This document shows, piece after piece, positions 1-6,577 of a stretch of DNA of 23,597 bases. This DNA is from Sphingomonadaceae bacterium (GTDB taxonomy: Bacteria > Pseudomonadota > Alphaproteobacteria > Sphingomonadales > Sphingomonadaceae), in contig JACVCM010000046.1 of the NCBI GenBank assembly GCA_016742125.1, forward strand, positions 1 to 23,597, read 5' to 3'. The position numbers and the translations under genes were made by a program. The notes under the pieces are model-generated. The model worked only from the letters and a program-made list of their open reading frames with translations, had not been told where the DNA came from and made no database searches. Each line of letters opens with the position of its first letter. Positions within the stretch are counted from its first letter, which is position 1.

Positions 1-3000
1 ACCAGTGCCTGTTGCCACTGGCGCGCTGAGGCAGGCCACACGAACCAGCGTCGACGTATAGTCAAACGGAACCTGACGCAACGCACCCCAATCGCTATCG
101 ATCAGATTCAACACATTTTCGATGTCCGCAAACAGCTCGATCTTGGCCGTTCCCGTGATCGGGATTTCCTGGCTCATATGCAGGTCAACCTTAAAGAAAT
201 CAGCCGAGGTCTGGCTGTTCTTCGGGACGATGCGACCGCGATATTTGTCCAGACCAAGATTGGTAACCAAAGTGTTGAATGCGGTTTCAGATGCAGCACT
301 GTCAAAGCTCACTCTCGTATCACCAAGAGTCGGGACATAGAGTAACTGCTTGCCCAGATTACCGACGGTACCGAACACCGCACCGCGTCCGCCGACATTT
401 TCCAGCATCGTTATGCTGTAGGGGCGACCCGAACGATATTCGCCAAACAGGCTGAAGCGGGTCTTGTTATCGCCAAAAAATTCCTTCGTATAATCGAGAC
501 CGAATTTCCACTGATCGGTGTACTCATAGATCGAGCGACCGTAGGCTACGTTGTTCGGGTCAGCAAAGACGTTGTTCTGATAGTTCGAACTTGCGGTCGA
601 ACTGGTCAGGTTTGCAACGTCCTTAACGTCGGAACGGGTGTAGCTGCCGTCGATCGAGAGATCGCCGAAATCCTTGGCAAAGCGGAAGGTAGCGAACCAG
701 GCGCGGCCTTTGGTGCTGTTGGTGAGCAGCAGGTCGCGGTTGGTCGATGCCAAGCCCACGGGCAGCTGGAAGTAGCGCGGACGACCGTCCGGCAAAGTTC
801 CGCCGGTCTGGATAGAACGCGCGTCCGTCCAGGTATAGCCATAGACATTCTTGTCGTAGAGCAACTGCGCACCGAAGAGCCAGCCGTCGCCGAGCGAACC
901 GAAATCGGCTTCATAATCCGCCTGCAACGATACCTTCAGCTTGCGAGCCAGCTTCAAGTCAGGGTCGATGGCATCGGTTGGTGCTGCGCTGATCGATCCG
1001 ACGTTGGTCGTCAGGAAGTTGAACAGCGCCGAGCTGTAATTCGCCCCGCTGACGTTGATCAATGCATCGTTGCAAATCTGCGCTGCGTTAGCAGCAACCG
1101 CATTACACCCCGCAGCACTTGTGTTGCGCTGGATGTCGATTGCGTTGGTCAAAAGGCCAGTATTGGCAAAGCTGTTAGACAGGTACACGTCCGGCGTGCC
1201 GCCGGCAAAGATGCCTGCGCCGCCCTTGATGATTAGCCTGTCTGTGGCTTCCCAGTTGAAACCGAAACGCGGCTGCCAAACGCTGCGTCCTTTGAATGTT
1301 TCACGATTCGAAAAACCCTGACGGGCAAGGAAGTTCGGGTTCAGGGTCGGCAGCGTGTCATTGTTGAAAAGGTCGTAACGGACACCATAGTTGATGGTCA
1401 GGCTTGGGGTCGCCTGCCAGTCATCCTGGATACCGAACGTCCAGTTCTGCGTGCCAAAATCGGCAGCCGCATCGAGCGGGTCGAGCGAGGGAACCGCGCC
1501 GCCTAGACGGAAGCGGCTCGCGCGTCGCGCCGCAAAATCAGCCAGCGAGTCAAAATACAAGTCGCCCAGCGAGCGCTGGATGAACAGATTGTAGGTGTCG
1601 ACGTCGGTAAAGCCGACCATGAACCGGAAGGCATGGTCGCCCATATCGAGACGCGCCGTGGCGTCTACGGACGTATTGGAAGTACGCAGGAAGTTTGTAT
1701 GACGGCTGACGTCAGGGCCGAAGAACAGACGCGCACTGTTACAGCTGGTCAATGAACCGACGTTCGTCGGATCGAGGCAAACCTCGAAATTGGCAATCGA
1801 CCGTCCGCCTACGGGATCCTGATCACGATTATAGTCACGATAGGACGCGCGAACTGTCGTCGAAAAATTTTCCGACCAGGTTGAATTCAATTCAACCGTG
1901 CCGGTGTTGATTTCTTCACGTGTCGTGTAGGCATTCGATTCGAGACCAAGCGCGAAAACCGGGGTCAGAAAGGTGTTTTGCTGAACCTGATATGTGCCTA
2001 GGTTACGGATAAACGTTGCCGCGGCGCGATGGCTGTCGGAAATATTCCAGTCCACCTTCGCGATGATTTTTTCGTCTTCCTCGTCCTGATTTGATTCAAA
2101 ACCGAGCGTGTCATAATTGTAGGCCGACTTCGCAGTCGCTGTAACGCTGTCGATCTGAGCCTGCGTTATCAGTGGAACTTGTGTAAAAACGCCTGGCCCG
2201 ACGCCGCTGTCGTAAGGGAAGCTGTCTTCTGCCTTCTCATATGCAACCATGAAGAACAGCTTGTCCTTGATGATCGGGCCCGAGAGAAACGCGCCATATT
2301 GCTTCGACGACAGCTTGACGTCAGCACTGACACCCCGCGATGTATCACCATTCAGATTTTCATCTGTGTAGCTGAAGAAAGCCTGGCCCTTGAACTTGTT
2401 GCCGCCTGAGCGCAGCACAACGTTGACCGCGCCGCCCTGGAAGTCGCCTTCAGCGATATCGAACGGCGCAACCTTTACCGAAAACTGTTCGATGGCATCA
2501 TAAGGCACGGGACCGCGTGATGTCGGAAGACCGCCGTTATTCAGACCGAAATCGTCGGAGAACTGAACGCCGTCAACCGAGAAACGGTTAAGACGGCCCG
2601 CATTACCCGCAACTTCGATTGCCCGGCTGTTGGTCAGGTCCAGCGTAACGAGCGGATCACGGCGGGCCAAGTCGCGGATATCACGGTTGACCGATGCCAC
2701 GCCTTCAATCTGTTCGCGGTTAAGCGCGGTGATCGGACCGTTGCTCTGTTCGACAGCGCCCCGAAGGGCCGATGCGGTAACCACTATTTCCTGCTGCGCC
2801 TGGAGTACGACTGGCAGGCGGAATGGCTGGCCCGCCTGCAGGAAGAGGTCGGTGACCTGTGCCGGTTCAAAACCGTCTGCATCGATCGCTACAGTGAATG
2901 GCCCACCGACACGAAGGCCGTTTGCGGAAAAGTTACCAGAACCGTCAGATGACGTCGAGAGCACGGTGCCCGATGGCTCGTGCGTGACGGTGACTGTAGC

Positions 3001-3138
3001 ACCTGCCACCGGACCAGTGTCGCTTTCAATAGTGCCGCGCACCGATGATGTCGTTTCCTGCGCCATTGCGGGTGTTGCGACCACCGTCGCGATGGAAAGC
3101 GCGGCGGCGCTGGCGGCGAGATAATAACGGATTTGCAT
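1..3138 (-). CDS. TonB-dependent receptor, Oar-like, C-terminus beyond window
   Basis: An outer-membrane, TonB-energised transporter; substrate unknown. The frame is open for 1046 codons from ATG 3138 to the left edge, so the C-terminal part of the barrel is missing. Residues 1-26 are a signal peptide with likely cleavage after AMA (MQIRYYLAAS...TPAMA/QE). Residues about 30-112 look like a carboxypeptidase regulatory-like (beta-sandwich) domain. A TonB box, EIVVTA, lies near residues 117-122. A plug follows at about 125-245 (with FSVDG, GGAVNVVLRSGGN), then the beta-barrel. This order is that of the Oar-like branch of TonB receptors. The start is supported by an AAAGGGG ribosome site 7 bases upstream. 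It lies downstream of clpX on the same strand, but a 271-bp gap with several palindromes suggests its own promoter. No frameshift was seen. Family call is firm; substrate cannot be read from the sequence. Confidence 0.93.
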   Translation of the reverse strand, partial: MQIRYYLAASAAALSIATVVATPAMAQETTSSVRGTIESDTGPVAGATVTVTHEPSGTVLSTSSDGSGNFSANGLRVGGPFTVAIDADGFEPAQVTDLFLQAGQPFRLPVVLQAQQEIVVTASALRGAVEQSNGPITALNREQIEGVASVNRDIRDLARRDPLVTLDLTNSRAIEVAGNAGRLNRFSVDGVQFSDDFGLNNGGLPTSRGPVPYDAIEQFSVKVAPFDIAEGDFQGGAVNVVLRSGGNKFKGQAFFSYTDENLNGDTSRGVSADVKLSSKQYGAFLSGPIIKDKLFFMVAYEKAEDSFPYDSGVGPGVFTQVPLITQAQIDSVTATAKSAYNYDTLGFESNQDEEDEKIIAKVDWNISDSHRAAATFIRNLGTYQVQQNTFLTPVFALGLESNAYTTREEINTGTVELNSTWSENFSTTVRASYRDYNRDQDPVGGRSIANFEVCLDPTNVGSLTSCNSARLFFGPDVSRHTNFLRTSNTSVDATARLDMGDHAFRFMVGFTDVDTYNLFIQRSLGDLYFDSLADFAARRASRFRLGGAVPSLDPLDAAADFGTQNWTFGIQDDWQATPSLTINYGVRYDLFNNDTLPTLNPNFLARQGFSNRETFKGRSVWQPRFGFNWEATDRLIIKGGAGIFAGGTPDVYLSNSFANTGLLTNAIDIQRNTSAAGCNAVAANAAQICNDALINVSGANYSSALFNFLTTNVGSISAAPTDAIDPDLKLARKLKVSLQADYEADFGSLGDGWLFGAQLLYDKNVYGYTWTDARSIQTGGTLPDGRPRYFQLPVGLASTNRDLLLTNSTKGRAWFATFRFAKDFGDLSIDGSYTRSDVKDVANLTSSTASSNYQNNVFADPNNVAYGRSIYEYTDQWKFGLDYTKEFFGDNKTRFSLFGEYRSGRPYSITMLENVGGRGAVFGTVGNLGKQLLYVPTLGDTRVSFDSAASETAFNTLVTNLGLDKYRGRIVPKNSQTSADFFKVDLHMSQEIPITGTAKIELFADIENVLNLIDSDWGALRQVPFDYTSTLVRVACLSAPVATGTG

Positions 3139-3409
3139 GGATTGACCCCTTTGATTTTCTGACTCCGCCTCTCCGAAATGTACGGGTCTTGTTGCCCGAA
3201 TCACTACGACGGATTTGATCGTGCGCACCCCTTGAAGGCGGATAATGTCAGTTAAATGACAAGGCGCCCCTGGATGATTCGCGCCTTAAACAAACCGCCA
3301 GCGCACGCAAAGTTTTGCGGTGCAGCAATCTGTGCACAGCGTTAAGGACATTCCATTTTTTTCAGGCTTGTTGCGCAATTACAACAGTTGGTTTTGAAAT
3401 TTGCCCGGT
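3139..3409. promoter_or_regulatory. clpX-TonB receptor intergenic region with several palindromes
   Basis: This 271-bp gap holds no convincing gene. On the minus strand it should contain the end of the clpX transcript and the promoter of the TonB receptor. Four symmetrical elements are visible: a 14-bp near-palindrome at 3247-3260 (GTCAGTTAAATGAC); AAGGCGC 3261-3267 with GCGCCTT 3281-3287; CGCAAA 3306-3311 with TTTGCG 3314-3319; and a perfect 10-bp palindrome CTGTGCACAG at 3330-3339. Any of them could be a regulator site; none is followed by a T-run on the minus strand that would make a standard terminator. I cannot assign a regulator or a -35/-10 pair. Confidence 0.45.
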
Positions 3410-4681
3410 TCAGGCTGCGTCCTCTTTTTCGACCTTTGCCGATTTGGCGTAGACGAGAACTGGCGTTTTGCGGCCTTCCACTACGTCCCTATCCACGACA
3501 ACCTCGTCCACGCCGTCGAATGTCGGCAGGTCGAACATCGTGTCGAGAAGAATAGCCTCGAGTATCGAGCGTAGCCCGCGTGCGCCGGTCTTGCGCTCAA
3601 TCGCTTTCTTGGCGACTGCCTCAAGCGCGTCATCGGTAAAGCTGAGGCCGACATCTTCCATCTCGAACAGCTTGCGATATTGCTTGACCAGCGCATTTTT
3701 CGGCTCGGACAGGATTTTTACCAGCGCCGAGATGTCGAGATCTTCCAATGTCGCGGTCACCGGGAGGCGCCCGACAAATTCAGGGATGAGGCCATATTTC
3801 AGCAAGTCTTCCGGCTCAATTTGCTTCAGCACTTCGCCGGTGCGGCGTTCGTCGGGGTCCGCGACATGCGCCCCGAAACCGATCGACTTGCCTTCGAGGC
3901 GGTTGGAAATGATCTTCTCCAACCCGGCAAAAGCACCGCCGCAGATAAACAATATGTTCGTCGTGTCGACCTGCAGAAATTCCTGTTGTGGATGCTTCCG
4001 CCCGCCCTGTGGCGGAACGCTTGCTGTCGTGCCTTCCATCAGCTTCAAGAGCGCCTGCTGTACGCCCTCGCCGCTCACGTCGCGCGTAATCGAGGGATTT
4101 TCGGCCTTGCGGCTGATCTTGTCGATTTCGTCGATATAGACGATGCCGCGCTGCGCCTTTTCGACATTATAGTCCGACGCCTGCAAAAGCTTCAGGATGA
4201 TATTCTCAACATCCTCGCCGACATAACCGGCTTCGGTCAATGTGGTCGCATCGGCCATCGTAAACGGCACGTCGAATGTCTTGGCCAGCGTCTGCGCAAG
4301 CAAGGTCTTGCCGCAGCCGGTGGGTCCGACGAGCAGGATATTCGACTTGGCAAGTTCGACATCGGCACCCTTCGCGCCGTGGTTGAGGCGCTTGTAATGG
4401 TTGTGAACCGCCACCGACAACACACGCTTCGCCTGCGGCTGCCCGATGACATAATCGTCCAGAACATCGCAGATTTCCTGCGGCGAAGGCACTTCGCCTT
4501 CCTTGCGGCCGGTCAGCGTGCCCTTTGTTTCCTCACGAATGATGTCGTTGCAAAGCTCAACACATTCGTCGCAGATAAAAACCGTCGGACCCGCAATCAG
4601 CTTGCGCACTTCATGCTGCGATTTGCCGCAGAAGGAGCAGTATAACGTGCTTTTGGTGTCCGAACCGCTTAACTTGGTCAT
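3410..4681 (-). CDS. clpX: ATP-dependent Clp protease ATP-binding subunit ClpX
   Basis: The AAA+ unfoldase that delivers proteins to ClpP in the cytoplasm. The 423-residue length is normal for the family. The N-terminal zinc-binding domain has C15, C18, C37 and C40. Walker A is GPTGCGKT (119-126), the pore loop GYVG (152-155), Walker B IVYIDEI (180-186) with catalytic E185, the RKH loop at 228-230, and the ClpP-docking IGF loop at 267-269. Start ATG 4681 has AGGA eight bases upstream. It follows clpP on the same strand after 144 bp, the order seen in most proteobacteria. A TTTTGG/CCAAAA hairpin at 4751-4769 lies in that gap. Long open frames on the opposite strand here are shadows of this gene. 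Confidence 0.99.
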   Translation of the reverse strand: MTKLSGSDTKSTLYCSFCGKSQHEVRKLIAGPTVFICDECVELCNDIIREETKGTLTGRKEGEVPSPQEICDVLDDYVIGQPQAKRVLSVAVHNHYKRLNHGAKGADVELAKSNILLVGPTGCGKTLLAQTLAKTFDVPFTMADATTLTEAGYVGEDVENIILKLLQASDYNVEKAQRGIVYIDEIDKISRKAENPSITRDVSGEGVQQALLKLMEGTTASVPPQGGRKHPQQEFLQVDTTNILFICGGAFAGLEKIISNRLEGKSIGFGAHVADPDERRTGEVLKQIEPEDLLKYGLIPEFVGRLPVTATLEDLDISALVKILSEPKNALVKQYRKLFEMEDVGLSFTDDALEAVAKKAIERKTGARGLRSILEAILLDTMFDLPTFDGVDEVVVDRDVVEGRKTPVLVYAKSAKVEKEDAA

Positions 4682-4821
4682 AAATAGTCCTGTTTCTACG
4701 CCACAAGAGCGCAGCTTGTCATCGAACCGTCATCCTAAAGATACGGGTCGTTTTGGCAATAGCCCAAAAGCAACTGTGCCGGGTTGGCAAATTTGGTGGA
4801 TGAAACCCTAACGCTGAACAG

Positions 4822-4833
4822 GCGCTTAAGCGC
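4822..4833. repeat. 12-bp perfect palindrome over the clpP stop codon
   Basis: The sequence GCGCTTAAGCGC is a perfect 12-bp palindrome that includes the clpP TAA stop. It has no T-run after it on the minus strand, so it is not a standard intrinsic terminator. It might be a weak RNA hairpin at the clpP 3' end, or chance. Confidence 0.4.
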
Positions 4834-5464
4834 TCGCTTCCGCATCGGCGACCGCTGGCCGCTTGTCGAAGACTTCGTCCACGATCCCGAAAGCCTTGGC
4901 CTCATCAGCTTCGAGGAAGGTATCGCGGTCCATCGCTTTTTCGATCTCTTTCAGCGGCTTGCCGGTATATTTCGAGTACAGGTCGTTCATCCGCTTGCGG
5001 ATGCGCAGGATTTCGTTCGCTTGGATCTGGATATCAGACGCCATGCCGCGCGCCCCACCCGACGGCTGATGTACCATGATGCGCGAATTGGTGAGCGCAA
5101 CGCGCATGCCGGGCTCTCCCGCCGCCAGAAGAAAGCTGCCCATCGACGCCGCCTGCCCGATACATACCGTGCCGACGCGCGGCCGGATATACTGCATCGT
5201 GTCGTGGATTGCCATGCCGGCTGTCACCACGCCGCCTGGCGAGTTGATGTACATCCAGATATCTTTTTTCGGATTGTCCGATTCCAGAAACAGCAATTGT
5301 GCGGTGATGATCGAAGCCATGCCATCCTCAACTTCACCCGTGACGAAAATAATCCGTTCGCGCAAAAGGCGTGAGAAAATGTCCCAACTGCGCTCACCGC
5401 GGTTTGACTGTTCGATAACGACTGGAACAAGCGCGGTGGTGGGATCGAAATACGGATCGTGCAT
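4826..5464 (-). CDS. clpP: ATP-dependent Clp protease proteolytic subunit ClpP
   Basis: The serine peptidase that forms the two-ring chamber degrading proteins unfolded by ClpX. It has 212 residues, the usual size. The catalytic triad is visible as S107 (GQAASMGS), H132 (MVHQPSGG) and D181 (DRDTF), with exactly the 25- and 49-residue spacings of the E. coli enzyme. The MHDPYFDPTTALVPVVIEQ start resembles alphaproteobacterial ClpP. ATG 5464 has AGAGGT seven bases upstream. clpX follows on the same strand. Unusually, tig is not directly upstream; the DUF6152/DUF6644 pair, katG and the TonB-C gene lie between. A possible heat-shock-type promoter is at 5500-5530. Confidence 0.99.
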   Translation of the reverse strand: MHDPYFDPTTALVPVVIEQSNRGERSWDIFSRLLRERIIFVTGEVEDGMASIITAQLLFLESDNPKKDIWMYINSPGGVVTAGMAIHDTMQYIRPRVGTVCIGQAASMGSFLLAAGEPGMRVALTNSRIMVHQPSGGARGMASDIQIQANEILRIRKRMNDLYSKYTGKPLKEIEKAMDRDTFLEADEAKAFGIVDEVFDKRPAVADAEASA

Positions 5465-5499
5465 ATATACCTCTGTTGCAGGCGGAAGCGCCTTTGCCT

Positions 5500-5530
5500 C
5501 TATATCGGCGCAGGCAGCACAAGGTTCAAG
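5500..5530 (-). promoter_or_regulatory. possible RpoH (sigma-32)-like promoter of clpP
   Basis: On the minus strand CTTGAA (5530-5525) is followed after 16 bases by CCGATATAG (5508-5500), about 35 bases upstream of the clpP start codon. This resembles the alphaproteobacterial heat-shock promoter pattern (CTTG, spacer, then CYTAT-like box) but is not an exact match. clpP is commonly under heat-shock control in this class. The assignment is by eye only. Confidence 0.35.
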
Positions 5531-5562
5531 CAGGAAAAAGGTTAAGAATTAGGGGCCATGTT

Positions 5563-6039
5563 TCAATAGGCGATCATACGGCCACATATGATCGCTGCGC
5601 TCCAGAGACAGAGCGAAATCGTGGCGGACATTCGCAAGCCGAGAGCGAGATTCGCGCCCGACTTGCCCAGTGCCTTCACGGCAAACTTGCGAAAGGCCAG
5701 CGCATTGGTCGCAGCCAGCGCCACGATCGCCATTTTTGCAACAAAAACCGGATTCCTGATCAACTCTCTCGCGTCGGCGGCGAAAAGTGCCACACCGCTG
5801 ATCGCGAAGATAACCAGGCCAGCAATTGCAAATGGCGTCAGCGCGTCATGAATCGGCTTCAGTGGCAGATTTCGCCAAAAGCCCATTATCCGCAGGTCTA
5901 CGGCCATTATTCCCCCCGCAAGCAGCGCCAGGCCGAACAGATGTCCGACGTTCGCCAAGGGATAGGCCCATGACGAAGATCGCATCGCCTGGCCGAAGGC
6001 AGACGCAGCTATATCGGACGCCAGCGCCTCGATCGCCAA
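5563..6039 (-). CDS. four-helix membrane protein, DUF6644-like
   Basis: A 158-residue inner-membrane protein of unknown function. Four hydrophobic stretches are visible: about residues 25-50 (PLANVGHLFGLALLAGG), 68-88 (FAIAGLVIFAISGVALFAA), 98-115 (FVAKMAIVALAATNALA) and 132-152. Histidines in the first helix (NVGHLFG) and just before the second (KPIHDAL) could bind a cofactor, but this is only a suggestion. The start is TTG 6039, two bases after the stop of the upstream gene, which suggests translational coupling; a downstream ATG (MRSSSW) would cut off the N-terminus just before the first helix. I recognise it as resembling DUF6644 proteins, which often sit beside DUF6152 proteins; the match cannot be tested here. 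Confidence 0.82.
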   Translation of the reverse strand: MAIEALASDIAASAFGQAMRSSSWAYPLANVGHLFGLALLAGGIMAVDLRIMGFWRNLPLKPIHDALTPFAIAGLVIFAISGVALFAADARELIRNPVFVAKMAIVALAATNALAFRKFAVKALGKSGANLALGLRMSATISLCLWSAAIICGRMIAY

Positions 6040-6041
6040 TA

Positions 6042-6386
6042 TCAGCGCAATTCCACAGTCTTGTCGCCGACAATTACGCGCTCAATGCGCATTTCAGGCG
6101 TGCCATCGCTCCGGGCATAGCCGACCAGCCTGACCTTCCTTTTCGGTCCAACCATTTCCTTGGTTAAGCCCCGCGACTCCATTCGGCTGACCGGGGCGAA
6201 AATGACAGTCCAAGTCTTTCCTTTATAGCGGGTCTTGGCCTGCCCATGGGGATTGCCCCAGCTCAGGTCGCTCAGCGTCGCATCGATCGTCAGTGTTTTG
6301 CTGGCATCGTAGCTCGACCAGCCATGATGGGCGGCGACGGCACTAGCCACAAATGCAAGGGGAAGGAGAAAATTCCGCAGGGTCAT
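6042..6386 (-). CDS. small exported protein, DUF6152-like
   Basis: A 114-residue protein with a signal peptide (MTLRNFLLPLAFVASAVAA) and likely cleavage just before the HHGW motif. After cleavage the mature protein would start with histidines, as in DUF6152 proteins (HHGWSSYD...), followed by a small beta-rich domain (LTIDATLSDLSWGNPHG; MVGPKRKVRLVGYARSDGTPEMRIERV). A GTG at 6389 is in frame just before the chosen ATG 6386; AGGAAAGG seven to eight bases upstream fits the ATG. The stop is two bases from the TTG start of the membrane-protein gene downstream, so the two are probably made together. A periplasmic binding or metal-related role is possible from the terminal histidines, but no function is established. 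Confidence 0.82.
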   Translation of the reverse strand: MTLRNFLLPLAFVASAVAAHHGWSSYDASKTLTIDATLSDLSWGNPHGQAKTRYKGKTWTVIFAPVSRMESRGLTKEMVGPKRKVRLVGYARSDGTPEMRIERVIVGDKTVELR

Positions 6387-6400
6387 CACAATGCCTTTCC

Positions 6401-6425
6401 TATGCCCCCAAGCCCGTGGGGCATA
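6401..6425. repeat. 8-bp inverted repeat upstream of the DUF6152 gene
   Basis: TATGCCCC (6401-6408) and GGGGCATA (6418-6425) are perfect arms around a 9-base loop. The element sits 15 bases before the DUF6152-like start codon, in the divergent region shared with katG. It could be an operator or a leader hairpin next to the ribosome site. Confidence 0.5.
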
Positions 6426-6505
6426 ACATCCTCTTCAACGCCGGAAAAGCCCTGCGGGTCCCGATAATAAACGCATAATCCGATAACTGCGTCCGGCTTA
6501 ATCGA

Positions 6506-6533
6506 TTGGACAAAGCATGAAAGCTGTTACATT
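6506..6533 (+). promoter_or_regulatory. probable katG promoter
   Basis: TTGGAC (6506-6511) and TACATT (6528-6533) are separated by 16 bases, giving a reasonable -35/-10 pair about 45 bases before the katG start codon. No clear OxyR half-sites could be established by eye, although katG is an OxyR target in many bacteria. Confidence 0.4.
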
Positions 6534-6577
6534 CTTCATTCATAGGATTCCAACCCCCTTAGAAGAGGAAAATTGAG

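Noticed and set aside
3261..3287. clpX terminator hairpin
   Set aside because: The AAGGCGC/GCGCCTT stem is more than 120 bases past the clpX stop and has no T-run on the minus strand; kept only as a possible operator.
3680..4645. 321-codon plus-strand open frame opposite clpX
   Set aside because: It lies wholly over the clear ClpX coding frame, has no recognisable domains and reads like an antisense shadow.
6465..6505. OxyR binding site before katG
   Set aside because: ATAA-like tetranucleotides occur, but their spacing does not follow the four-part OxyR pattern well enough to claim.
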